Assembly: GCF_008195825.1 (NCBI RefSeq)
Contig: NZ_CP043329.1
Span: 248,001 to 312,000, forward strand
DNA length: 64,000 nucleotides
From: Pedobacter aquae
GTDB lineage: Bacteria > Bacteroidota > Bacteroidia > Sphingobacteriales > Sphingobacteriaceae
Direction: 5' to 3'
The notes below the pieces were generated by a model. That model did not search any database. It had not been told where the DNA came from and was given only the letters and a program-made list of their open reading frames with translations. Below are positions 9,264 to 17,058 of this stretch, piece by piece. Position numbers and translations under genes: made by a program. Every line of letters begins with the position of its first letter. Position 1 is the first letter of the stretch.

Positions 9264-11408
9264 ATGAAACAATATTATAAAATAGCAATACTTGGTTTTT
9301 TAGCCACAGTTGCTCTTGGCTCTTGTGCTAAGTACGAGACTTTAGATTATAAGGTTGATAAACCACTATCCATTGCAAATCAGGAAGAGATAGATTCCTA
9401 TAAATCTTTAAAGAGTTACATTGATAGTGTAAAATATCCAAATTTTAAATTCGGGGCTGCCATAAATCTTAGTGAGTATGTGAGTAAAGGAGTAATGTAT
9501 AGATTAATCAATTCCAATTTTAATGATATTACGGCTGGTTACGAAATGAAACACAGTTCTATAGTTAGAAATGATGGAACTTTAAATTTAACCAATTTAG
9601 AAAACTTGTACAAAGTTGCTTCAGCAGCAAAAGTTTCTGTTTTTGGTCACACATTAGCATGGCACTCTGGACAAAACGCAACTTATTTAAATAGGTTAAT
9701 TGCTCCACGTATAATTCCAGGGGCATCTGTTCCAACTTGGGACTTAGTCACAGGGGCTAATTTTGAAACCGATGCGGCTACCAATTATTCTTTAAATGCT
9801 AATGCTGTTCCTTCTTTTACAGCTGCAGGCGCTGGCGCAGGTGGTACAGGTAGAGCATTACAAGTTACAAATGCTAGTGTTAGAACCAATGATTACGATG
9901 CTCAATTTTTTATAAGATTTTCTCCTGCAGTTCAAGTAGGCGAAAAGTATGAATTAAAAATGGATGTGCGTTCTGATGTTAATGCTTCTTATAGCACTCA
10001 AGCACATGTAACTCCAGGGGCTTATAAGCATTGGGATTTCTTTGGTACTATTTCATCAACCCCAACTTGGACCAACTACACTAGACAAATAACTGTTACA
10101 GCCGATATGGCTACAAGTGGTGCTATTGCATTTAACTTAGGTAAAACAGCTACTAGTTTTTATTTTGATAATATTACCTTAAAAAAGTATAACGAAAAAG
10201 GAAGTGGTAATGCTGGTTATGCATATTTTGCTACTAATCCTGCTGCTATAAACTTTTGGGAGGCTCAATTTGTACATGATATTCCAACATTACAAAATGG
10301 TCAGGAGTATACTTTAAAATTTGCTGCTAAGGGAAGTATTGCAGGTAACATTAGAGCAGAGTTACAATCAACTTCAAATTATTCGTCTAATGCATTTGGT
10401 ACAATTGCTTTAACAGCTGGCTGGAAAGAGTATACCATGAAAGTTACAACTACAGCAGCAACAAGAAACAGACTTGTATTTAGTCATGGTGACTATGCCG
10501 GTACAGTTACCATAGATAATGTTAAATTAATGCTTGGAGATGGTCCTGCAAATTTAATTCCTACCTCCGACTTTGAAACTGGTACAGGTGCTTGGGGAGG
10601 ATGGGGACCTAATACTTCTCGCGGAAGAACAGCCGATGGTGGTGGTTTTGGAGGAGCATTAGATCAAATTATTGAAAAAACCTCTGCAGAGAAGAAATTA
10701 ATCATCACTAATGCAATGAAAGATTTTATCTCTAAATATGTGGAATTTTCAAAAGATTATGTTAAAGCTTGGGACGTAGTTAACGAGCCAATGGATGACG
10801 GAAGACCTTATGAATTAAAAACTGGAATTGGTAGATCTAGTATTGCTGCTGATGAGTTTTTCTGGCAAGATTACATGGGTAAAGATTATGCTGTAGAAGC
10901 TTTTAAATTAGCTAGATTATACGGTAATCCTACAGATATTCATTTTATAAATGATTATAACCTAGAATACAGTATGGATAAGTGTAAAGGTTTAATAGAA
11001 TATGTGAAATATATCGAAAGTAAAGGTGCTAAAGTTGATGGTATCGGAACTCAAATGCATATCTCTACAACATCAGATAAGGCTAAAATAGAAGAAATGT
11101 TTAGATTATTGGCTGCAACAGGTAAGTTGATTAAGGTTTCTGAGTTAGATATGGGTATCAATAATAAAAAAACTACAGCTATAACAGAAGAGGATTTAAA
11201 AGTTCAGCAAGAGATGTATAAGTTTGTAGTAGAAAAATATTTTGAGATTATCCCTGCTGCACAACGTTATGGTATCACCATTTGGAGTCCATTAGACAGC
11301 CCTGTAAATTCATTCTGGAGAGCGGGTGAACCAATCGGCTTATGGACAGAAGGAATGATAAGAAAGCCATCATATATGGGAGTAGCTGAGGGATTAAAAA
11401 ATAAATAA
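9264..11408 (+). CDS. GH10 endo-1,4-beta-xylanase lipoprotein with carbohydrate-binding modules inserted in the catalytic domain
   Basis: This 714-residue enzyme should cut internal beta-1,4 bonds of xylan at the cell surface. The lipobox ends in Cys21 (ALGSC). The GH10 barrel begins near residue 50 (KFGAAI, then YEMKHSS and HTLAWHSGQN near 130). It is interrupted by about 300 residues of beta-sandwich repeats (about 150-465) that look like two or more CBM4/9-type modules, marked by repeats of the form NFETD/DFETG and YFDNITLKKY. The barrel then resumes. The acid/base is Glu508 in WDVVNEP and the nucleophile is Glu627 in KVSELDMG. A CBM insertion in a GH10 loop is known from Bacteroides xylanases. 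This is the last intact gene of the locus and is followed by a terminator and an IS element. Confidence 0.95.
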   Translation: MKQYYKIAILGFLATVALGSCAKYETLDYKVDKPLSIANQEEIDSYKSLKSYIDSVKYPNFKFGAAINLSEYVSKGVMYRLINSNFNDITAGYEMKHSSIVRNDGTLNLTNLENLYKVASAAKVSVFGHTLAWHSGQNATYLNRLIAPRIIPGASVPTWDLVTGANFETDAATNYSLNANAVPSFTAAGAGAGGTGRALQVTNASVRTNDYDAQFFIRFSPAVQVGEKYELKMDVRSDVNASYSTQAHVTPGAYKHWDFFGTISSTPTWTNYTRQITVTADMATSGAIAFNLGKTATSFYFDNITLKKYNEKGSGNAGYAYFATNPAAINFWEAQFVHDIPTLQNGQEYTLKFAAKGSIAGNIRAELQSTSNYSSNAFGTIALTAGWKEYTMKVTTTAATRNRLVFSHGDYAGTVTIDNVKLMLGDGPANLIPTSDFETGTGAWGGWGPNTSRGRTADGGGFGGALDQIIEKTSAEKKLIITNAMKDFISKYVEFSKDYVKAWDVVNEPMDDGRPYELKTGIGRSSIAADEFFWQDYMGKDYAVEAFKLARLYGNPTDIHFINDYNLEYSMDKCKGLIEYVKYIESKGAKVDGIGTQMHISTTSDKAKIEEMFRLLAATGKLIKVSELDMGINNKKTTAITEEDLKVQQEMYKFVVEKYFEIIPAAQRYGITIWSPLDSPVNSFWRAGEPIGLWTEGMIRKPSYMGVAEGLKNK

Positions 11409-11428
11409 TTGGATTTTTATTGGAAGAG

Positions 11429-11462
11429 GCTGTCTCAGAAATAAACTGAGGCAGCTTTTTTT
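11429..11462 (+). terminator. Rho-independent terminator after the xylan locus, formed by the IS1182 end
   Basis: A 10-bp stem, GCTGTCTCAG at 11429-11438 with CTGAGGCAGC at 11446-11455 (one G-U pair), is followed by seven T. It lies 20 bases after the xylanase stop. The left arm overlaps the terminal repeat of the IS1182-family element, so the mobile element supplies the terminator. Confidence 0.75.
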
Positions 11463-11565
11463 ATTAGCTATCTAATTTGCCGATATTTTTATTGAGGAGT
11501 ATGACTTAGATATGTAATGGCTCAATAGAGAAGCTAAAGCCTTAAAAGGGGAGAAAACAGCTTTT

Positions 11566-13101
11566 CTAAGCTGCTTTTTTTCTTAAGTTATGAGCAATAG
11601 CGATTAATCCCCATTCTATTTCCACTTTTTTCTTACCTCTGAGCATAAATCTCTTAAAGCCATGGTTATGCTTGATATTTCCAAAGACAGGTTCAACATC
11701 ATAACACCTTTTTTTACGATGCATTACTCCTTGTTCTGAATTCAGGAGCTGATAGGCCTGCTCTTTAAGTCTGTTGAGGCTTGCATTGATTTCTATAATC
11801 CTGTTTTCCTTAGATTTATGGCATACTCCATTTAATGGACAATGACTGCAATTCTTTGCTTGATACCTTCTATAGGTTTGCTTAAAGCCGGTGGTGGTTT
11901 GTTTTCTACTATCTCCTACATAAGTCATTGCTTGACCCATCGGACAGATATACTGGTCATTTACCTCATCATAATATAGTTTATCACTAGCAAAGAGCTG
12001 TTTGTCTTGATATCGCTGACTTTGCTCTTTATCAAACTTCCCATATTTTACAAAAGCAGCAACATTCAGTTCTTCCAGTAAAGCGTAATTCTCTTCTGAA
12101 CCATAACCAGCATCGGCAGTGAGTGATTGAGGTGCAGTACCAAAGCTTTGCTGGTGCTGGGCAAGATGTAAAGCTAAAGTAGTGGTATCTGTAGGATTAG
12201 GGTGAATGGTATAATTAACGATGTATTGGTTGGATGTTGAGATTTGAGTATTATAACCTGGCTTGAGCTGCCCGTTTTTCATGTGGTCTTCTTTCATACG
12301 CATAAAAGTGGCATCTTCATCGGTCTTACTATAACTGTTGCGTTCTCCTAAAATAGCTTCCTGCTGCTCATACTTATCCATGTTCTTAAGAAAGTTCTTA
12401 TTGATGTAGTTCAGCTTTGCCTTTACTTTTTTGTCGATGTTTTTCTTATCTGCTAAAGCTTCATTCAGCTGCGCAATAGCCTCTTCTACTTTTTCTTTAT
12501 TGATAGTGGTCAAATCTGGAGGCTCCGGTAAATCATCTTCTGTGTCACTGATGTTTTGGGCATACTGCCAGATTTGATTAATTTGAGCTTTCATTTTCTC
12601 CTTATTGGTTTGGATGGCCTTCTTCCACACAAAGGTGTATTTATTGGCATTGGCTTCTATCTTGGTACCATCAGTATAAACCTCTTCAATACTCAACAAA
12701 CCCTCTTGTGCCAATAAAGTAACCACTTGTTCAAATACTTTTCTTAATGCATCTTTTAGCCTTTCGCCCCTAAAGCGGTTAATGGTATGATGATCGGGGC
12801 GGTTCATGGCACTCAGCCACATAAAATGGATATTCTCTTTACAGGCTGCTTCTAGTTTACGGGAAGAGTAGATATTGCTTACATAACCATAAACCAATAC
12901 CTTAAGCAACATCAAAGGATGATAGGACGATGTGCCTTTGGTCTGATAAGCTGATAATAAAGGTTCTACATTGATGCGATTGATAACCTCATTGACTACT
13001 CTAACTGTATGACTTTCAGGTATAAGCTCCTCTAAGGAGGGAGGAAGCATCATGATTTGATGCTGATTATAGGGCTTGAAAACAGGTGCTTTATTTGGCA
13101 T
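11566..13101 (-). CDS. IS1182-family DDE transposase
   Basis: This 511-residue transposase is apparently intact. The N-terminal region (MLPPSLEELIPESHTVRVVNEVI, then SSRKLEAACKENIHFMWLS) is the DUF772-type domain of the IS1182 group. Catalytic acidic residues are suggested by VYTDGTKIEANA, LTADAGYGSEEN and the C-terminal EPVFGNIKHNHGF. A cysteine cluster in the late middle (KNCSHCPLNGVCHKS) is also typical of the family. It fills most of the element bounded by the repeats at 11424 and 13232. As the frame is full length, the element may still be mobile. Confidence 0.95.
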   Translation of the reverse strand: MPNKAPVFKPYNQHQIMMLPPSLEELIPESHTVRVVNEVINRINVEPLLSAYQTKGTSSYHPLMLLKVLVYGYVSNIYSSRKLEAACKENIHFMWLSAMNRPDHHTINRFRGERLKDALRKVFEQVVTLLAQEGLLSIEEVYTDGTKIEANANKYTFVWKKAIQTNKEKMKAQINQIWQYAQNISDTEDDLPEPPDLTTINKEKVEEAIAQLNEALADKKNIDKKVKAKLNYINKNFLKNMDKYEQQEAILGERNSYSKTDEDATFMRMKEDHMKNGQLKPGYNTQISTSNQYIVNYTIHPNPTDTTTLALHLAQHQQSFGTAPQSLTADAGYGSEENYALLEELNVAAFVKYGKFDKEQSQRYQDKQLFASDKLYYDEVNDQYICPMGQAMTYVGDSRKQTTTGFKQTYRRYQAKNCSHCPLNGVCHKSKENRIIEINASLNRLKEQAYQLLNSEQGVMHRKKRCYDVEPVFGNIKHNHGFKRFMLRGKKKVEIEWGLIAIAHNLRKKAA

Positions 13102-13303
13102 TACATCTTATTGATTTACACTTAAATATAAGTAAATCAAGTATTTATACCAAAAAAAATATGAAATTTTATCTACTAAAATAACTCATTATTATCAAAC
13201 AAAAAGAGACTGCCTTTTTGAGACAGCCTCTTTTTTTTGCTAATTTTTTTTCACCATCATTTTATCTCTCTTTAAACCTTATTAGAGAATTAAACTTGTG
13301 TTC

Positions 13304-13393
13304 ATGCATTTTAAAAGTATTTTAATAGGTATCTTCCTACTAACATTCATCGATTTTGTAAACAGTCAGGAAAATAACAAAATATTATTATTA
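13304..13393 (+). pseudogene. 5' fragment of a secreted sialate/acetylxylan-esterase-like gene cut by IS982
   Basis: An ATG at 13304 opens a 30-codon frame with a clear signal peptide (MHFKSILIGIFLLTF, then VNSQ) that runs straight into the left end of the IS982-family element at 13394. The C-terminal end of an esterase of the sialate O-acetylesterase type appears in a forward frame just past the other end of the element. The two pieces together are far shorter than such an enzyme (usually above 600 residues). The assignment of this 5' piece to the same gene as the 3' piece is inference from position and orientation. Confidence 0.6.
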
Positions 13394-14440
13394 ACGTGAG
13401 TTCGGGATAACAGAGGTTAGATTAATTTGGATTATTTTAAAATACAATCATCTGATTATCAAATAAGTAAGCATATTTTGTTATATTTAAGTGACAAATT
13501 TAAGAACAACAATTTATGCTTACTTCTGATAAAATTATTGAAATTTTTGTAAAAGTTGATGATTTCTGCAAAGAATTTGAAGCTGAAATAGTTAAACATC
13601 AATTAGATGCAGGTCATTATAAGGTTAGAAACAGAAAAGCATCACTTGCTGATAGTGAAATCATGACCATATTGATTACCTTTCATAGTGGTTATTACAC
13701 TAATCTGAAACACTTTTATCTAGGATTTATTTGCCAGCATTATAAAGATCATTTCCCTGGTCTTGTTTCCTATAACCGATTTGTAGAACTACAACAACGT
13801 GTAGCAGTACCTATGATGCTGTTCTTAAAAACCCACTGTTTAGGACGTTCCGCAGGAATAAATTTTATTGATTCTACACATATTAAAGTTTGTCATAATC
13901 GGCGAATCCACAACCACAAGGTATTTGCTGCTGTAGCAGAGCGGGGGCAATGTTCTATTGGTTGGTTTTATGGATTCAAACTACATCTGATTATTAACGA
14001 CAAAGGCGAAATACTGTCTTTCTACCTTACCAAGGGCAATGTAGACGACCGTAACATTAAACTGATGACTTCTATGACTCAAGATATTTTCGGTAAATTA
14101 TTTGGTGATAAGGGATACATATCTAAAGCTTTGGCTGATTTGCTTTGGGGAAATGGTATCCAAATGATTACTAAACCTCGTAAAAACATGAAAGAATTTA
14201 ACATCTCACAAGCTGATAAGATTATGCTTCGCAAAAGAGCTATTATCGAATGTGTTAATGATGAACTAAAAAATATCTGCAAGCTCCAGCATACTCGTCA
14301 TCGTTCTATCAATAACTTCTTGATGAATACTATGGGGGTGCTTTGTGCTTATCATTTCTTCCCTAAAAAACCTTCTCTTAATATTATTTTTGAAGATCAC
14401 GATAAACAACTCCTTTTAGCTGCTTAAACCGAACTCACGT
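13394..14440 (+). mobile_element. IS982-family insertion sequence
   Basis: A 1.05-kb element has perfect 12-bp terminal inverted repeats, ACGTGAGTTCGG at 13394-13405 and its reverse complement at 14429-14440. The repeat can be extended outward by TTA/TAA on the two sides. It holds one plus-strand transposase. The flanks (TATTATTA and TAAATATA) do not form a convincing direct target duplication, which fits a deletion next to the element after insertion. Coding sequence of one esterase-like gene ends at the left edge and resumes at the right edge. Confidence 0.9.
13516..14427 (+). CDS. IS982-family transposase
   Basis: This 303-residue DDE transposase is apparently intact. The acidic triad is suggested by [20 protein letters not shown] and [11 protein letters not shown], with the family motif [11 protein letters not shown] near the C-terminus. 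The start ATG lies 122 bases inside the left repeat and the stop lies just before the right repeat, the usual compact layout of IS982. The element separates the two esterase remnants. Confidence 0.95.
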   Translation: MLTSDKIIEIFVKVDDFCKEFEAEIVKHQLDAGHYKVRNRKASLADSEIMTILITFHSGYYTNLKHFYLGFICQHYKDHFPGLVSYNRFVELQQRVAVPMMLFLKTHCLGRSAGINFIDSTHIKVCHNRRIHNHKVFAAVAERGQCSIGWFYGFKLHLIINDKGEILSFYLTKGNVDDRNIKLMTSMTQDIFGKLFGDKGYISKALADLLWGNGIQMITKPRKNMKEFNISQADKIMLRKRAIIECVNDELKNICKLQHTRHRSINNFLMNTMGVLCAYHFFPKKPSLNIIFEDHDKQLLLAA

Positions 14441-14441
14441 T

Positions 14442-14540
14442 AAATATATACGTTACGCTTGGGCGGATAACCCGGTGAACCCAAATTTATACAATAAGGA
14501 AAAACTTCCTGCTTCTCCTTTTAGAACAGATGAATGGTAA
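14442..14540 (+). pseudogene. 3' fragment of a sialate O-acetylesterase / acetylxylan-esterase-like gene
   Basis: Directly after the right end of IS982 a frame reads [18 protein letters not shown] and then [11 protein letters not shown] before a TAA at 14538. That ending is characteristic of the C-terminus of the sialate O-acetylesterase family of SGNH esterases, which in Bacteroidota xylan loci often act as acetylxylan esterases. About 32 codons remain, so the catalytic domain is missing. Together with the signal-peptide fragment at 13304 this marks the place of a deleted deacetylase that would have acted with the xylanase. The family call rests on recognition of this short end. Confidence 0.7.
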
Positions 14541-14774
14541 TTAACTATTGTTTTACATAATAAAAAATAAATTTCTTCTGTTATAGATCTTTAATTTTTT
14601 ATAAAAAAATGAATAATCTTATTGATTATTTTTTTGTGATGAAAAAAATACTTTTTTGATGTTGTGAGTCTTTTTCTGCTAAACCAGTAATTCTTACAAC
14701 CTATTTTATTTGTATTAATAAGCGGTGTAGGTGTTTTAGTGGTAATTAACAAAATACCTCACGCAGAAACAAAA
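14541..14774. other. AT-rich spacer with no gene seen
   Basis: This spacer between the esterase remnant and the terminator of the tRNA gene holds no plausible coding frame. It contains runs of A and T and no strong hairpin. It may be decayed flanking sequence from the deletion, but nothing in it identifies a source. Confidence 0.5.
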
Positions 14775-14804
14775 AAGACTTTACAATTTCTCGTAAAGTC
14801 TTGA
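14771..14804 (-). terminator. Terminator downstream of tRNA-Met
   Basis: Read on the minus strand, a perfect 10-bp stem AAGACTTTAC / GTAAAGTCTT (plus-strand arms 14775-14784 and 14793-14802) closes an 8-base loop and is followed by a T run. It starts about 10 bases after the tRNA 3' end, so it should end the tRNA transcript. Confidence 0.8.
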
Positions 14805-14812
14805 TTCTAGTG

Positions 14813-14886
14813 TAGCGGGGAGCAGGATCGAACTGCCGACCTCAGGGTTATGAATCCTGCGCTCTAACCATCTGAGCTACCCCGCC
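14813..14886 (-). tRNA. tRNA-Met (CAT anticodon)
   Basis: A complete 74-nt cloverleaf reads on the minus strand. The acceptor stem is GGCGGGG / CCCCGCT with a G-U first pair, the D-arm is GCTC..GAGC, the anticodon loop is TTCATAA, and a T-arm with TTCGATC is present. The CCA tail is not encoded. The paired first base and the lack of the three-G anticodon stem argue for an elongator Met tRNA. A CAT anticodon can also belong to the lysidine-modified Ile tRNA, which cannot be excluded. One oddity is an A-C mismatch at the loop-closing pair of the anticodon stem (GGATTCATAACCC instead of the expected AATCC). Confidence 0.9.
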
Positions 14887-14905
14887 AAGGGTTATACATT
14901 TTTAT

Positions 14906-14959
14906 CAGGTTATGAATCCTGCGCTCTTCCCAATAGCTATCGGGGCATCTAAGCTAACC
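14906..14959 (-). repeat. Degenerate tRNA-Met half-copy with a palindromic insert
   Basis: Twenty bases upstream of the tRNA (minus-strand sense) lies a second copy of its 5' half. The anticodon arm copy is at 14906-14927, nearly identical to 14843-14865. The D-stem region copy is at 14946-14959, similar to 14869-14883. The two parts are split by about 18 bases containing the near-palindrome CCCAATAGCTATCGGG at 14930-14945, which takes the place of three D-loop bases. No acceptor or T-arm is left, so it cannot be a working tRNA. Confidence 0.75.
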
Positions 14960-15078
14960 TTTCAATTAATGGTCTTTTTTAAAAGGTTTGCAAATATAAA
15001 GTAAAATACCTTTCTTTAGAAAAGTTTGTGAAAAAAACTTTGATATATTTTTACCCTAGCAATTTATAAATCTTATAC

Positions 15079-15462
15079 ATGGCTGATAAAGTTAAGTTTA
15101 CATTAGAATACGAGATTAAATGCTCACCAAAAATTTTATATAGTTTCATAAGTGAACCTAATGGCTTATCGCAATGGTTTGCTGATGATGTGTTCATTAA
15201 GGACCATGTTTATACTTTTGTTTGGGACGATGGGGAAGAGCAAAAAGCTAAAATGCTTTCATCTAAAGAATCAAAATCAGTGAAATTTGCTTGGATAGAT
15301 GATGAACCCTATACTTTTTTTGAGTTAGAAATCATGAAAGATGAGTTAACCAATGATGTAGCTTTGGTTATCACAGATTTTGCACTACAAGAAAACCTAA
15401 AAGACCGTCAATTAATCTGGAATATCCAAATAGAAAACCTTTTAAGTGTAATAGGCGCCTGA
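15079..15462 (+). CDS. START-like domain protein (SRPBCC/AHSA1-like)
   Basis: This 127-residue cytosolic protein has a helix-grip fold pattern: an N-terminal strand then CSPKILYSFISEPNGLSQWFADDV, central strands with FVWDDGEEQKAKM, and a long C-terminal helix LKDRQLIWNIQIENLLSVIGA. It matches the START-like proteins found in Bacteroidota directly before an LptF/LptG permease, and here that gene starts 19 bases downstream. Its ligand is unknown. A possible promoter (TTTG at 15025, then TATTTTTA at 15046 after 17 bases) precedes it. The assignment is by recognition of the fold signature and neighbourhood. Confidence 0.8.
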   Translation: MADKVKFTLEYEIKCSPKILYSFISEPNGLSQWFADDVFIKDHVYTFVWDDGEEQKAKMLSSKESKSVKFAWIDDEPYTFFELEIMKDELTNDVALVITDFALQENLKDRQLIWNIQIENLLSVIGA

Positions 15463-15469
15463 TTTTTGC

Positions 15470-15477
15470 TACTTTTG
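15470..15477 (+). promoter_or_regulatory. TAnnTTTG box directly before the lptF/lptG-like start
   Basis: TACTTTTG matches the Bacteroidota -7 consensus and ends only four bases before the GTG start at 15482. If it is used, the transcript would begin at or next to the start codon. No matching -33 TTTG lies 19 bases upstream, so the call is tentative. Confidence 0.35.
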
Positions 15478-15481
15478 CAAA

Positions 15482-16924
15482 GTGAAAAAGGTACACCTAC
15501 TCATCATAAAAGCTTTTATTAGGCCTTTCATCGTCACATTTTTTATTGTGATGTTTGTGCTATTGATGCTTTTTCTATTTAAATATATTGATGATTTAAT
15601 AGGAAAAGGCTTCGAGTGGTATGTAATTCTCCAGCTTCTTATGTATGCTGCGGCTACCAACGTAGCTATGGCACTCCCCCTGGCTGTTTTGCTTTCTTCT
15701 ATCATGACTTTTGGTAACCTTGGCGAGAATTATGAATTGGTTGCCATAAAATCTGCAGGAATTTCTTTGCAAAAAGCTATGGCCCCATTGGTTGCTATGG
15801 TGGTTGGACTTAGCATAGCCGCTTTTCTCTTTTCTGATTTTATGCTGCCTGTTGCCAATCTTAAAATGGGCTCTTTACTTTATGATGTTAGAAATCAAAA
15901 AGCAGCATTTTTAATTGAGGAAGGTATTTTTAATAATAGCATACCAGGATATTCCATCCGTGTTAAACAAAAACTTCTGACAGATAGTGGCGATGTTTTA
16001 AAAGATATTGTGATTTACGACCAATCTAAAAATAACGGAAATACCAATGTTTTAATGGCCGATGAAGGTGAGATGTATAAAACTAAAGACGAAAAATATC
16101 TTATCTTAAAATTGAAAGATGGTGTGCGTTACGAAGAGAGCAACGGAAAAGGGTATGACCCTAGAGAACGTTTAACACGCTTTAATTTTAAAGAGACCGA
16201 GCAACGTTTTGATTTATCATCATTCAACTTCAAAAGGGAAGATGAAAGTTTATTTAAGAACAACTTCCAAATGATGAATTTAAAAGAATTAGACTCGGCA
16301 GAAAAAGATACCCGAGTAAGATATGATAGCATCAGGATGGTAGGCGCAAAGTCTCTAGAATCTTATTATAAATTATATTATAGCACAGCCAAATACAAGA
16401 CAGCTGTAGGTAAATCGGGTTTAAACTTTAAGAAGGATGGCGTTTTAGCAGGTTTAGATAGTACGCAATATGCCTCTGCGGTTACATCTGCTTTAGACAA
16501 TGTTAGGTATGCTAAAGATGGCTTAGAAACACACATCTTCCAGTCAGAAGAGTTCATGAAAACCATCAGAAGGTATTTGGTAGAGTATAACCGTAAGTTT
16601 ACGCTTTCCGTATCTTGCTTGGTACTTTTCTTTATTGGCGCTCCTTTAGGGGCTATTATTAGAAAAGGAGGCTTAGGCTTGCCTGTTGTTGTATCAGTTA
16701 TTTTCTTCTTGATCTACCACGTCATCAGTACGGTGGGCGAAAAATCGGTTAAAGAAGGCTCCCTATCTCCAGTGATGGGTATGTGGATAGCCATATTTGT
16801 TCTAACGCCCTTAGGCTTATTTTTAACTTATAAAGCCACTGTAGACTCTGCATTATTTGATGCAGATTTTTATAAGAACTTTTTTAAACGATTCTTTAAG
16901 AAGAAAGAAAAAAGCACCTTGTAA
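15482..16924 (+). CDS. LptF/LptG-family permease of the lipopolysaccharide export complex
   Basis: This 480-residue inner-membrane protein of the YjgP/YjgQ family has three N-terminal membrane helices, a large periplasmic beta-jellyroll-like domain and three C-terminal helices. It should move lipopolysaccharide out of the inner membrane together with LptB. Visible landmarks are ALPLAVLLSSIMTFGNLGENYELVAIKSAGIS and, near the end, GAPLGAIIRKGGLGLPVVVS, both typical of the family. The start is GTG at 15482, giving MKKVHLLIIKAFIRPF. It is longer than the E. coli proteins because the periplasmic domain carries an extra segment around residues 230-340. LptF and LptG cannot be told apart from this sequence alone. 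Confidence 0.85.
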   Translation: MKKVHLLIIKAFIRPFIVTFFIVMFVLLMLFLFKYIDDLIGKGFEWYVILQLLMYAAATNVAMALPLAVLLSSIMTFGNLGENYELVAIKSAGISLQKAMAPLVAMVVGLSIAAFLFSDFMLPVANLKMGSLLYDVRNQKAAFLIEEGIFNNSIPGYSIRVKQKLLTDSGDVLKDIVIYDQSKNNGNTNVLMADEGEMYKTKDEKYLILKLKDGVRYEESNGKGYDPRERLTRFNFKETEQRFDLSSFNFKREDESLFKNNFQMMNLKELDSAEKDTRVRYDSIRMVGAKSLESYYKLYYSTAKYKTAVGKSGLNFKKDGVLAGLDSTQYASAVTSALDNVRYAKDGLETHIFQSEEFMKTIRRYLVEYNRKFTLSVSCLVLFFIGAPLGAIIRKGGLGLPVVVSVIFFLIYHVISTVGEKSVKEGSLSPVMGMWIAIFVLTPLGLFLTYKATVDSALFDADFYKNFFKRFFKKKEKSTL

Positions 16925-17058
16925 TTATTGCATAGCATTGACGTTACAAAGCGCTAAATATCAAAAGGCGCATTAAAAATCATTAAATTTGTCTGTATCA
17001 AAAAACTAAACTTTGTAGCCAATAATTGTTTACTTTTTAGATACATAAATTATAAAAC

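Larger units (their letters stand above)
11424..13232 (-). mobile_element. IS1182-family insertion sequence
   Basis: This is a 1.8-kb element with identical 14-bp terminal inverted repeats AAGAGGCTGTCTCA at 11424-11437 and, in reverse complement, at 13219-13232. It contains one minus-strand transposase gene. Both ends can fold into hairpins followed by T runs, so it tends to block transcription from either side. No clear target-site duplication is visible (left flank TTATTGG, right flank TTTTTGC). It lies between the xylanase and the start of a destroyed esterase gene. The same 14-bp end occurs at 53735, where it bounds a miniature element. Confidence 0.9.

Noticed and set aside
13391-14443. 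Target-site duplication of IS982 from the flanking TTA/TAA
   Set aside because: These bases extend the inverted repeat and are not a direct repeat; no convincing duplication was found.
16925-17058. FMN riboswitch before ribBA
   Set aside because: The leader is only 134 bases and lacks the conserved FMN aptamer segments.
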